Assembly (NCBI GenBank): GCA_946807835.1
Contig: OX327706.1
Span: 23,487,001-23,551,000, forward strand
Reading direction: 5' to 3'
DNA: 64,000 nt
DNA from: Ailanthus altissimus
Lineage: Eukaryota > Streptophyta > Magnoliopsida > Sapindales > Simaroubaceae
Shown here: one piece after another, positions 48,701 to 60,090 of the stretch
Position numbering within the stretch: position 1 is the stretch's first letter
How the letters are laid out: each line of letters opens with the position of its first letter
Notes under the pieces: model-generated
What the model saw: only the letters and a program-made list of their open reading frames with translations
The model's database searches: none
What the model was told of the DNA's origin: nothing
Position numbers and translations under genes: made by a program

Positions 48701-49277
48701 ACTTGGTCGCAGTTTTTATTTTTTTCTTCATATTTATTTTCGTGAACAGATATAACACGTCTGCAGTATCATTTCAATTTTCAATACTAATATGACATTT
48801 TTCCTCCAAAAGAAAACAATGATTTAGCAATTCGAAAATGCAAAACTATTCTCCAGATTAGTGTAACACTCAAACTTCCGTTTCTCTGTCCAGATAGATA
48901 TCATAACAAATGCATTTTCATAACATTGTTTCTTAAAATATTATTTTAATTCTCTTGAATTCTACAAAATACAAATCATAACTTTCGTATTCTCATTTTT
49001 ATAAAACTTAAATTTTTTTTAAGAATAGACCACAAAACGTTAGAGATTTCACTTTGATGAAATTGCAAATAAAGATAAATATACATCATTAGTTATCATT
49101 AGCTTCGTTCAGCAGAACAGGTGTCATAATAGCAAATCATATATGTTTGATTAAGGGAAAAAAAAAATCTCTCCGCATTACCGTTACAGAAAGCCGCACC
49201 CAATGGGACTGGGTTAATATATACATACATATGGGGGTAAAACAAAATTTGTAGATTCTCGTTTCTGTTTGCAAAAA
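45750..49277. other. Long intergenic region, no gene recognised
   Basis: Mixed composition with a less AT-rich stretch at 48060-48420. An open frame without ATG there (about 48103-48365, reading SGTFSFADVSLQLFH) is not recognised. TATAAAT occurs at about 47960 on the plus strand without a gene after it. The right end should hold the 3' UTR of MCU. Confidence 0.4.
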
Positions 49278-49781
49278 TCAATTATTATCTAAAGCACCAA
49301 TGTTCATCCTTTGGTCACCATGATAAGCTGAAGCATCAAGTAATGAGGCTTGTCTCGGCAATGGCGAGTGGTATGGATTAAAAATATTCCGCAACTCATT
49401 GTACCTCTCCACATTAAAATTGTGAAGTTTCATCAGCTTATTCTGGTTGGCGGTAAACCTGGAATTGTAGAACCCTTCATAAGTAGGCTCTTTTGTTGTT
49501 TTGAGGAAAAAGAAGGAGCTACCGATGACGGATGAGGATGTGACGTAGAAACAGATTGGCTCCATCACGTCCCATGAAAGTTCCCAGAACGTGAGTCTCA
49601 TGAATATTGCTGTTTGGACTACAAAGTAGCCAAGTCCACACCAGAGTTCACGACGAACCAGGGTGTCAGCTTTCTTGTCTATTACGGCTTTCTTTTTTTC
49701 CATTTCTTCCAACTCCTTTCTTTTTGGGTCGTTTGGATTGGTCGATGGCAGAGGAATTACACCTTCAATGGCTTTTGTTAC
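49278..49781 (-). CDS. MCU: Mitochondrial calcium uniporter (MCU), exon 2, C-terminal pore half
   Basis: This is the second exon of the MCU gene: 167 codons plus stop, residues 190-356. It begins with VTKAIEGVIPLP right after a TTACAG acceptor and continues exon 1 in phase 0. A Lys/Glu-rich coiled segment leads to TM1 (about 235-256). The selectivity motif is W259-D260-V261-M262-E263-P264 and TM2 follows (about 264-283). Animal MCU has W-D-I-M-E-P; the Val form here keeps the Asp and Glu rings that select Ca2+. The C-terminal matrix tail includes HNFNVERYNELR. MCU forms the Ca2+ channel of the inner mitochondrial membrane. The reading is supported by exon 1 about 1.4 kb upstream. The family is certain. 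Confidence 0.96.
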   Translation of the reverse strand, partial: VTKAIEGVIPLPSTNPNDPKRKELEEMEKKKAVIDKKADTLVRRELWCGLGYFVVQTAIFMRLTFWELSWDVMEPICFYVTSSSVIGSSFFFLKTTKEPTYEGFYNSRFTANQNKLMKLHNFNVERYNELRNIFNPYHSPLPRQASLLDASAYHGDQRMNIGALDNN

Positions 49782-51150
49782 CTGTAACCACCAAAATGGA
49801 AAAAAACAAGAAAAAACTTTCGGGTGACGACTGTATTTCTACTGCAATCTTGGGCAACTATCGTCTGTAATTAAATGAACGCAAATGCTGATTAGTTTAC
49901 AGCCGCTGCATTTGACCAGCTAGACTCCAAAAATCTACATCTCATATTAGAAAATGACTATGTGCAAGAAAAAAAAAACATTTTAATTTGTCAAAAAAAA
50001 GAAAAAGAAAACTGAGTATGTCTATTGGCTAATATAACCCCACCACCGATGACCCAAAAAGCGGTCTGCTCAGAATTGCGACATATTTGACTTAGGATCG
50101 AGAAATTAAGTGTTAGCGTGAAACTGGAGGCCACGTTTATCAAATGACCATCCCTTCCCGATTACGTCGTCATGCACTAGTATTGGATGAAGCTACACAA
50201 TTCACACTAAATCAACACCTAATCCCTCTCTTTACTCCAACCCTAAGCCTAAGCAACGCCTTTTATCTCTCCAACCAAATCCCCACCTCCCCCCAAAAAA
50301 GAAAAACACACACACACACACACACACGAACACAAAAAAAAAAAAAAAAAAAAATCTAAACCTATCAGTTTCATTTCTTCCCGTGTTATGTGTGGTCATA
50401 AGTTGTTAAATATATTTATGCCAACAGTCATATTCATTCCTCTTTCATATTTCTTAAATAAATAAAAACAAAACAAAATTATGTAAACTTCGCTTCTTGT
50501 AGAAATACTGAACAGTTTTTTTTATCTAAAAAAAATTCTGCAAAACAATTCTCTCTTTATCATCCAAGATTTTATCATAATTTCAAAATTATATATTAGT
50601 TTAGCATGAGATTAATTTTATATATTTCTGGAGAATGAACCTTTCGCGGTAACTATTTTTTCTCCTTTAATTTAATTATCTTTAAATGTATACATATATA
50701 TTTTTTATCTTTCTAATTGAGTGTTTGTGATGGATCCAGAAAGCAGGGGGAAGAGGCATGGGAATTAACCCAATACCGAACTTGAAACAATCTTGATCGG
50801 TTTATAGATCAAAAAGGGCTTTTAATGGTTCCTTCAAAGCCCTCTCATTTACCATTTCTAACGTGGTACCCTTTTTCACGTTTTAAATCTGGCCTGTGGA
50901 AGAAGAAACACACAAACAAACAAAAAATAACCACAGAAAAACATATCAGTTCTCGGTACCACCCAAATTAAAAATTAAAAAAAAAATGTTAATTTAACAA
51001 ATCCAAAACCTAACTCCCACAAGACCATGCATGCTAAATTTTTAGCCATAATCTGTGAAAATTTTGACCAAAAAAAAGAAAACGATATATTGTTATATTA
51101 AAAAGAATGTAAAAATTTCACAAAAAATATATGGGAGAAAAATAATATAC
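49782..51150 (-). other. Intron of MCU
   Basis: A 1369-bp phase-0 intron. Exon 1 ends CTGAACAG before GTATATTA (51151/51150) and exon 2 starts GTAACAAAAG after TTACAG. Inside are a (CA)n tract at about 50306-50327 followed by an A-run to about 50354, and AT-rich DNA. No other gene was seen in it. Confidence 0.9.
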
Positions 51151-51717
51151 CTGTTCAGGTTTGAGAAACACTACATTTCCCAAAACGATGACGTTTCCTG
51201 AGTCATCTAGCAAATTCGCGAACTCCAACCCTAGCTTCGGATCCGAACAAGCTTCTTCACAAACCCGAACAAACTCCGCGTACGGAATCCAATTTTTTTC
51301 AATCCTACTCAGCTTCTCCTTCACCATCTCCATCTGCACCGCCCTCAGCACCTTCCTCGCCTCCTGCACCGTCAACCCTTCCTCCTTCTCCGCCACCGTA
51401 CACTCCGGCGGAGGAGGAGCCAACCCGTCCAGTCGGATCCTATCCCTAGCAATGTCGAGGGTTCTCAGCTTCTCCATCAGATTCTCACCTCCGGCCGGCG
51501 AGATTCTCGGCTGAAAGATTGCTCTCTTGTGGAGAAACCTCCGGAAAACGCCATTATCTCCAGGATCGGGAGCAATGTTGGTTCGGGCCGGGTTTTGAGG
51601 GATTCGGGTTGTGGTGGTGGGTGCTGACGCGGACGAAATGCGGTAATTGGTTAGTGCCTGCCGTGTGGTTTTCGTAAAGTTGAAGAGACGTTCAGCTAAT
51701 GTCTTCTTCAACGCCAT
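51151..51717 (-). CDS. MCU: Mitochondrial calcium uniporter (MCU), exon 1, N-terminal half
   Basis: 189 codons from MALKKTLAERLFNF to LKPEQ. The first ~50 residues are rich in Arg, Ser, Thr and Ala with few acidic residues, as expected for a mitochondrial targeting peptide. The matrix domain follows, including FRRFLHKRAIF, the segment with MEKLRTLDIARDRIRLDGL (about 81-99), LTVQEARKVLRAVQMEMVKEKL and the pre-pore region ending GNVVFLKPEQ. An upstream in-frame extension to 51852 exists, but MALKK at 51717 fits the targeting peptide and leaves a normal 5' UTR downstream of the TATA box at 51871-51880. Together with exon 2 this makes a 356-residue protein. Confidence 0.95.
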
Positions 51718-51870
51718 TGAAAAGATGATGATGAAAACAAAGCAAAACAAAACAAAAATATATATATATATAAATAAAAAAGAAACGGGAGAGAGAGAAA
51801 GTGAGTGCTTCCGATTATGTTTGAATTGACGCGCTTGTTTTGCGATGAACAAATCAGTGTTGTTTGGAGG

Positions 51871-51880
51871 CCTTATATAG
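51871..51880 (-). promoter_or_regulatory. TATA box of MCU
   Basis: CTATATAAGG on the minus strand, about 155 bp upstream of the MALKK start codon, predicting a 5' UTR near 125 nt. That UTR contains a T-rich and (TA)n stretch around 51750-51775. Confidence 0.65.
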
Positions 51881-53089
51881 CTGTCCCAGACGAGTGGAAA
51901 AAAATAAATATTTAAAATATGTGATTAAAAAAATAATTCTCAAATTATCGCGATACTTTGATATTATAAACGAGCAAGGAGTCGGGATAACGAGTAACAA
52001 ACCGAGACGTCTTCAATGGACGAGAACATGCTACTACCCGAATATTCGCTCTAACACTATTTGGTCTCTCAAAAGAGACATTGAAATATTCCCACGAAAT
52101 TAGCTACAATTGAATTTCTCGAGAAATTGGAGATGATTTAAGGCTGATTACGGTACACGTGGTTGGCTGAGGATAGTAGACCAAGACCTCCACAACCGTC
52201 GGATCATATGAAAATTAATTGATCAAGAGGCCGAGGGCTGGCCACTGATGTTGACTGTCAGTGATGACGTGGAAAAATATTGTTGAACACGCGTAAGGGG
52301 GGAAAGATTTATGGCTATCGTCTTTTGAAGGTGAAAAGTAATTTAATATGGTAGGCCTGCTTACACGTAATGAGTTCTTACTTTCACCACTTTGGCCGCG
52401 AAGCAAGAGCCGGTGCTTGATTATTGGTCTTGCGTTCCGCAAACGTGTCGCCACATATTATTGTTCATATCTGAAATAGCTTGGTCAGTTCGTTACCGTT
52501 GAGGAGAAAGATTTTGGAAAGGCAAAAAAATTTGCAAAGCAATAGTTTTTTTGCCACGTAGGCATTTGTTATTAATTGTGAACATTAGATGAGATGACAC
52601 CTTCACCAGAAAATTAAAAAGTGGGTTTAATTTAAATCTCTGGAAACGGTTTACTTTAAACGACAACAACTTTACTTTAGACATAGTACTATGGAATTTT
52701 GGAAAGTAATTAATCGCAATTAATCGTTTGTCATTTAAGTTAATTGTTGTTTACAAAGTTGAGATAATTTTGAAAAGCCCATCAATTTTAGCGTTGAGAA
52801 AAAGAAAATTAAAAGAATTGGAGGGCGAATATAATTAGAGTCCCATCTCTTTCGCCGTTTGGGGCACTAAGAGAAAATAATATTTAATTAGAGCATTGTA
52901 TGGGGTCAATAATTATGGGTTGGGTAGCAATCATCTAGTTTTTATATCATAGTAGGTTAATTTTTGGAGGATGTTAATATGGGAATTAATTAATTAATTG
53001 TAATTAGTGTTTATCATTTTAAGTTAATGTTTATTTAGAGTCTGTATGAGGGGGTGTTGAATGGATACACATTCTCCTTAGTTCTTAAA
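51881..53089. other. MCU upstream region, no further gene
   Basis: Promoter side of MCU, with an ACACGTGG G-box-like core near 52156. Short open frames on both strands are not recognised. Confidence 0.45.
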
Positions 53090-53283
53090 AACAGTGAAAA
53101 AGAATATTTAAATACTATTCAATTTCAAACGAAATACTCATTTTCATAATGTTTCCAAGTGGAATTCGGTTAAGGCTCGGAGGAAAAATAGTGAAAAATA
53201 AAATTTAAATACTATTCAATTTCAAACGAAATACTCATTTTCATAATGTTTCCAAGTGAAATTCGGTTAAGGCTCGGAGGAAG
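53090..53283. repeat. 97-bp tandem duplication
   Basis: Two units (about 53090-53186 and 53187-53283) share CAATTTCAAACGAAATACTC and GGTTAAGGCTCGGAGGAA, with only a few differences. The second unit also starts the larger duplicated block. Confidence 0.9.
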
Positions 53284-54109
53284 AGTTTGACAAGGTAATA
53301 TTGGGTAAAAAATGTGAACAAATTTGATTTCTTATTCTTTTAAAACTCTAAAGGCTCTAAAAATTTAGATACGTAGAGATGATCTAATTCCAATTTCCAA
53401 ATTGCTGTGAATCAGAATTAAATAATTAATAATTAAACACATTTGACAAGTGCAACGATTATTAATATTATCTTTTAAGAGGAAAAGATAATTCGTGTTG
53501 AAATTTTGTACACACGTTTTATAAGTGTGTTACAATATGATTGTGAATGCGACTCTTGATAACAATAATACTACAAGCTTTGCTGTAACCATGTTTATAT
53601 AAAAGGAAATTTGTCATTTTAATTTCTATGTTTTTGCTGAATCACTTATAAAAATTTTAACATTTTAAAAATGACCAATTAAATCTTTTATTGATGAAAA
53701 TAATTATATTTTAAAAAATACAAACAATAACAAAATTGTATATTTTTAAAATGAAAATAGTAATAAAAACGTCTTTACATACAGTAATTAATAATTTTTT
53801 AAATATTAAAAATCAAATAAATAATTTAATAAAAATATAATTATTAAATTATTAATTTTCCTGTATATAATAATATTAATTCAACTGATTAATATATACT
53901 TTTGTTGATTATTCTTCTTGAATTATTAGGCAGTACACGATCTTATATGATTCATATCCATAAGTTTTACATGATTAATATATTGAGTAAATAATTGCTC
54001 ACTTGACATAAGCTTTGATTTAAGAACAATTAATTATTTATTTAATTATAAAAATTTAAATTCTGCTTATCATAATTTCAAAAAATACATACGTTTTACT
54101 ATTATTATT
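53206..54109 (+). repeat. Segmental duplication, copy 1 (~0.9 kb)
   Basis: Direct copy of 55133-56022. Shared blocks include GAGTTTGACAAGG, AGATACGTAGAGATGATCTA, TTTTGTACACACGTTTTATA and TTATTAGGCAGT. They differ by small indels and substitutions. It is non-coding. Confidence 0.9.
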
Positions 54110-54850
54110 AATAACTCAGCTGATTAATAAATACTTTTGTTTATTCTTTTGAAACTGCTTCTATAATTTGGATATGGGTTTTTAAGGTTGAAATAAGATA
54201 TAGGTGAAAATTAGCATACAAAAATTTGGATATAGTGTTATTAATACTGTTCCTGCAATAAAAGTTATTTGTATTGTGTTAATACATGTTTTTTTGTAGG
54301 TTGAAAATTTTATATCGAGTGAGGTTATTCTTCTTACAGTTTCAATATCTTTTTTATCATGAAAAGTTAAAGTAAACTTTACTGCTCTAAAGTAGAGATG
54401 AGCGTAACTTTGCTTTAACCATTAAGGAATAAGATCAGTAGAAAATTGTAGATGAACCAACTGTTTTTCTATTGTTGATGGGAGGAAACAATGATCAAAT
54501 CAAGTGATTTGAACATATTCTTTTATTTTGAGTTTAGAAAGTATGACAAGGTGTTTTAAGGTTGTAGAAACAAATTTATGAAGTTTTAGGAAGGTATCAT
54601 ACAGGTTAATGATAGGTAGATTTGTGACGGGTATTTTGAATTTTTTAAGTAAATAAGTAATTTCATACAAATGATCTATTTTGGATGCATTTGTAGATTT
54701 GAGAGAGGTTGATAGTGTAAGAGTAGAGGAAGAAGTAGACAAGAAGTGGAATAAGAGAAGAAGAAGAGGGTTCCATATTTTGTGAACCAAAATTCTCTTT
54801 ACAACCTAATTAAGAATTGAAAGGAATGGCTCTAATACTAATGATGAGAG
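54110..54850 (-). mobile_element. LTR-retrotransposon leader/gag remnant (possible)
   Basis: On the minus strand TTAGTATTAGAGCC, ending about 54828, matches the usual TTGGTATCAGAGCC primer-binding site with two transitions, and it follows a CTCATCA that would suit an LTR end. Downstream on the minus strand is a 96-codon frame (54500-54790) starting MVHKIWNPLLLLLFHF, with no family I recognise. The class is inferred from the primer site alone. Confidence 0.4.
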
Positions 54851-55132
54851 GAGTTGGGTTAATCCTTAAAGTATGCTCTGATCACTAGATTGGACAGACA
54901 TATTCTCAGATAAAATACTAGTTAAATCAAATCTTATACACGGACTTATTTTTTTAATGGTCTCTTTACTTTGGTGGGACTTATGACAATTTTAATTTAA
55001 TTAAGATCTTTATTAGAATAAAAAATAATATTGACATTTTACGAGGATTAAAGACTCCGTCATTTATTGAATATTTATTATACTATTCTTTTTAATGTTA
55101 GAATTATTAAGAGAATCCAAAAAAAAAAAAAA

Positions 55133-56022
55133 TTGAATACCATTCAATTTCATAATGTTTCCAGGTGAAATTGGGTAAAGGCTCGGAGGAAGAGTTTGAC
55201 AAGGTAAAAATGTGAACAAAATTGATTTCTTATTCTTCTAAAACTCCGAAGGCTCTAAAAAATTAGATACGTAGAGATGATCTAATTCTAATTTTCAAAT
55301 TACTATGAATCAGAATTAATAATTAAACACGTTTGACAAGTGCAACGATTATTAATATTTTCTTTTAAGAGAAACATATGGTTCGTGTGGAAATTTTGTA
55401 CACACGTTTTATAAGTGTGTGTACAATGTGATTGTGAATGTGACACTTAATAATAATAATAATAATACAAGCGTTGTTGTAACTGTGTTCATATATAAAA
55501 GAAGGAAAAATTGTCATTTTAATTTTTATGTTTCTGTTGAATCACTTATAAAATTTTTAACATTTAAAAAATGATCAATTAAGTCTTAAATCTTTTATGA
55601 AGAAAAATGATTATATTTTAAAATATAAAAACAATAACAAAATTGATTATTTTAAATATAAAAATAGTAATAAAAACATCTTTATACCGTAATTAATAAA
55701 TTTTTAAATATTAAAAAGTAAATAAATAATTTAATAAAAATACAACGATTAAATTATTATTTTTCTTGTATGTAATAATATAGTAATAATAACTCAGCTC
55801 ATTAATATATATTTTTGTTGATTATTCTTCTTGAATTATTAGGCAGTCTACGATCCTATATGATTCATATCCATAAGTTTCAGGAGATTAATATATTGAG
55901 TAAATAATTGCTCACTTGACATAAGCTTTGATTTAAGAACAATTAATTATTTATTTAATTATAAAATTTTAAATTCTTGCTTATCATAATTTCAAAAAAT
56001 ACATATGTTTTACTATTATTAT
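55133..56022 (+). repeat. Segmental duplication, copy 2 (~0.9 kb)
   Basis: Direct copy of 53206-54109. At its start it lacks an ~18-bp piece (after CAATTTC) that copy 1 has, with ATTTC-like microhomology at the gap. The copies lie about 1 kb apart. Confidence 0.9.
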
Positions 56023-56732
56023 TTTTGGAAACATATATATATATATATGATTTTTATTTTCATGATTGTTACTATTGTTAAAAATTCACATCCAAGAGGA
56101 TTTTCTTTTCAAACATTTTTATTTCTATGCTTATTTAATTAACAAAACCATGTGATTGCCCCCTAAAAAAAAACCATTTGTAAGGTAGCTTCGCATAATT
56201 AAGATTTGTTTTAAAATTACACTTATTTAAATAACTCAATGATAGAGAGTTTTTGGTGTATTCTTTCCTTGAAATAAAATTTTGGAATTTAATTCTCCCT
56301 TCCGTGTCAAAAAAAAAAAGATTTGTTCCAAAAATTAAATTTTTTTTTTTTAAGTTTTTGAATGTTTCTACATGCCCCAATTGATGCACTAATACATATT
56401 ATATAAATGCTCCACCTAAAATTAATTAGAGAAAAAAAAATCGATCAGAAAAATAATTACTATAAAATTCATATCTTCTAGTTCTAAACAACTCCATGTA
56501 TTTTCAAAATTCAAACATAACATATCAAACAAAAATATATTTCTAAAATTAAGAGCTTTTTCAGACCAAGAATCGGGTTAAAATCATCATTGATCATTGA
56601 TCAACCTTCCAATTAATGTTTCCAAAATCTATTTATTTAATTTCCATATCTTCTAATCAAGATTACGAATCATCATCCGGTGCTGTGCAATCGTATAATT
56701 TATATTTTGTTTATCACGAACCACACGCACAC

Positions 56733-56776
<44 letters not shown>

Positions 56777-57967
56777 CACGTAATTTTGATATTTCCATGG
56801 TCATATCCCAAGGTCCAAGCAAACAAAATAATTAAAATTGCTTATAATGAACACGTAAGATTTCTTCTTTGATTTGTAAATTGATTTAAGTTTAAAAATA
56901 AAAATGTAATATAAAGTTTTCCGATATGTTGTGATTACATGTAATATTATAACATTGTTTATAAATGGGTTAATATAACATTCTGAAAATCAAGATTCAC
57001 GAAATCATAAATAGTTGAGTAAAAATAAATAAAATTTGGATCAAGTGTTAAAATTTTACATTACCTTGTTAGATAAAATTTATAAACTATATATATATAT
57101 ATGTAGAGAGAGAGAGAGAGAGAGAGTAATTTTTTGTAATAATATGAGATTTTTTTTGGAGAAATTTATGAACAAAACTATGCGAACTTAAGCTTAAAAC
57201 GGATACTATTATATTGTGTAGGAGTGAGTCATAAATTATTACAAATGGTATTAAAGTCAAACCTACATCATAGGCTAGGCCATTGAGCCTACAGTTTAGA
57301 CTATAGATAGCATATATGTGTGGTGTGACCCTTTGGGTCTAGCTTACATAGGTCAACAACGTGTCATTAAGGGCCTAGTGCACACAATGTTGTGTGTCCT
57401 CCAAATGGTTGGATTGTAATATCTAAAATTCAAGATTCATAAAATCATAAATAATAGGGTCAAGATGAATGAGGTAAAAGTCAAGTATCAAAATTTTACA
57501 TCGTTTTATTAAATAAAATTTTCGAATCATATATATAAAATCTATTCTCAAACAATATGAGATTTTTTAAGAAGATTTAAGAGCAAAGTTGTGTAGACTT
57601 AAATTTAAAATAGATATTATTACAATTTAAATTTAAAGTAAATAATATTATACTATATTAAACTATATTACTACCATTACCATTAGAGCTCAAAATATGA
57701 TTTTGACATAGAAACATGTTTTAGCATTTTTGGTAATCAATTTGCTCAAAATATGGTTTTGGCACAAAGCATATTTTAGCAATTTTGATATCCACTTCCA
57801 ACACAATTAACAAGTATTGATGAAAGTAAATTGTTTGGCATAATCTAATTAATAATTGTGGGCTGCCCAATTAATCTGTGTTTTTGTATGTTTAAATAAT
57901 TTTTGGACAAGGCTTATAGTTGTTATCAAACTTAAAAGAGAACTCTATGCACCTTCAATTGTTGGCT
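56023..57967. other. Repeat-rich intergenic DNA
   Basis: Contains an (AT)n then (AC)n compound microsatellite at about 56736-56779 and a (GA)n tract at about 57104-57126. A dispersed repeat occurs as two direct copies at about 56971-57222 and 57411-57628. They share AATCAAGATTC/AATTCAAGATTC, AAAATTTTACAT and ATATGAGATTTTTT blocks. A TGGTATTAAAGTC motif near 57247 again resembles a primer-binding site. No gene. Confidence 0.7.
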
Positions 57968-58720
57968 TCTTTTTTGTTGAAAAAATTAAATTTTATTAAA
58001 AAATCACAATTAATATATAATATTAAGGGCTTTTAATAAAATTATTAGAGAAATTAATGGAACTTAAAGATATGCTTGCACACCAACGAGTGCTTAACCC
58101 TAAGTCCTTACTATCAAGGGAAATTACAATATTCCTAATTAGAAAAATCCTTTTAAAAAGAAAGAGAAAAATAACCTGAATACCCAGAGAGCAAAAGAAA
58201 TAACCCTTATGTAGGATGGGGGAAAAAATAACCCTATTACAAACAATTAAAATTACAATCATAACAAATACAAAAAATAGCCAACTCCCAATAAACACCT
58301 TGCACCAAGTAAGTCCTAATTTATACAGATAACCAGCTAGGGTTTGGTGTTGCCAAATTGTCGAAAAAGACTAGTCACTGATAACCCTGTGGCGGAGGAG
58401 GGCGGAGACTGGGTCCAGGGGGCTTATCAATTATAGATCATGGGCGGCGTCTCTCCAGCAGGTCTACGAAAATGGTCTAACAAGCCCTCAGTAATTATAG
58501 ATCACAATAAACGCGTTGCAGCTAATGAGACTTCGAAGAAGACCATGATAAACTGCACAAACTTTTGAGGCACGTATGAATACTCGCTGATAGAGAAAAG
58601 GCTGAACAAACGCAAGGCTCGTTGGAGATGAGGAATTAGAGGTGGTGCATGGAAGTTGCTTAATTAGAATTGGTTGCCTTTAACAGAGGTTGCAACAACA
58701 CTAAGAGTGTTGGTATTTAT
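57968..58720 (-). mobile_element. Unclassified poly(A) retroposon, copy 2
   Basis: Relative of the element at 36479-37460, in the same orientation, with an A-rich tail (T-rich at about 57968-57985 on the plus strand). Shared blocks include CTTACTATCAAGGGAAAT, TTTGGTGTTGCCAA, ATAACCCTGTGGCGGAGGAG, CAATTATAGATCATGGGC and CTGATAGAGAAAAGG. A minus-strand 91-codon frame (58023-58298) is hydrophobic and not recognised. Confidence 0.6.
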
Positions 58721-59876
58721 ACTTAAGTCCCATCCCATTTTATATGAATATTTATTTTATAATATTTATATAATTGATATTCATTAAATCACTAATTATA
58801 TTTAATTAATAGTGAAATACTTGTAACATTTCAGACATTGTATGACCTACAGGAGTTTAGATCTGATCTAAGGAGTTTAAGTCAACACTAAGAGTTAGCG
58901 ATGCTAATAGTTATCGGTGTGAAGAGTTAGTAGGTTATATGAGTTAGCAAATTATAAGAGTTAGAAACCTCTGAAATGGGATAATGGCCTGAGAATATAT
59001 TAGTAAATACATAATTGTAAGGAGTTACAAATGGTGCTAGAAAATTTTATTATACAATATGTTCTCGATCATCTCGTTCTTGATTTATTTTGCTGATGCG
59101 GGTCGATCGGTGAAACTTTTTATACAGATCAGTGTATATTTATATTTGAATGGTTCAGATGGTTAGTCTTAATAGACGATGAGCTTAGTGGAAGCTCATA
59201 TAGACATGTGGGTATCCATAAAGACTAGGTACTAAACGGACATAAAGATCTCTAATAGACATCTCATGAAGTTGTTAATATTAGGTCTTCTCAAGTTGAG
59301 TAGTATTCGTGGTTCTTTGACTTGAGCACCATGATGGGCTTATGAGTGATTCACTATACTTTGATTCCATAGATGTCGAAAACCTTTCATGTCTGACTGC
59401 TGTGTGTCACTGGGTATGGTTTGATGCTTATGGAATCGGTATGCCTAGATATAAGATCTATTAGCTTACATGGATAATTGTATATCTTAATGCTCTGAGA
59501 TTATATTTTAAAAAGTCTTATGACCATAAGTAATAAAACTCGAAAAATAATTTTTCGTGGAATGAATAATATCATCAAAGTATTTGCGGATATTATTTAC
59601 AGAAATACGAATTTAGAGATAAGTTCACGGATGAGTATATAAAGATTTGACAGTGTAGACGTGTATCTCTACTATTCTAAGATATAGGTGATGAGAGGAT
59701 TATGTGTATATGTTATGATCTCAACTTATATAATTTAACGTACTACTTTGTAAAATCCGTAACTTGTGTATGGGGTATCGTTTACAGACGTATGGAGGAG
59801 TTTCATATGACAAAACAGGCGTGGACCTAAAGAGTCTCACATTATGAAGTGTATTCGTTAAGCACCAGAGTAGCAT
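58721..59876. other. Intergenic region, no gene recognised
   Basis: Mixed-composition DNA without long open frames. It may be decayed retrotransposon sequence, but no diagnostic motif was found. Confidence 0.4.
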
Positions 59877-60090
59877 TTTCATTCGAAGAGTTCGATTTGA
59901 GGAGATTGTAGATGAGTTTTATTTTGGGACTTCTCGAGATGTGGCGTTATCGATTGAAGAGTTTGATTAAGAAGCGATTACGGGTGAGCAAGATTTATTA
60001 TTGGGACATCTTGAGAATATAACACTCTCAGTCAAAGAGTTCGATCCAAGAAGAGAGCTCGATTTTAAGACCTCTCAAATTGGACATATG
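59877..60090. repeat. Degenerate ~75-bp tandem repeat, three units
   Basis: GAAGAGTTCGAT (59885), GAAGAGTTTGAT (59956) and AAAGAGTTCGAT (60034) each start a unit that ends with a GGGACTTCTCGAG / GGGACATCTTGAG / AGACCTCTCAAAT-type segment. One plus-strand frame reads through most of the array with a single stop and gives repeated EEFD/KEFD-like motifs, so a decayed coding repeat is possible. Confidence 0.55.

Noticed and set aside
51161..51514. 117-codon plus-strand frame opposite MCU exon 1
   Set aside because: Antisense shadow of a well-supported MCU exon.
51718..51852. Upstream extension of MCU exon 1 to an earlier start
   Set aside because: The extension is hydrophobic and low-complexity from the T-rich and TA repeat DNA of the 5' UTR. 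The MALKK start has the expected targeting peptide.
54500..54790. 96-codon minus-strand frame as a secreted peptide gene
   Set aside because: The hydrophobic start comes from a CTT/TTC-rich stretch next to a primer-binding-site-like motif, so retrotransposon leader is the simpler explanation.
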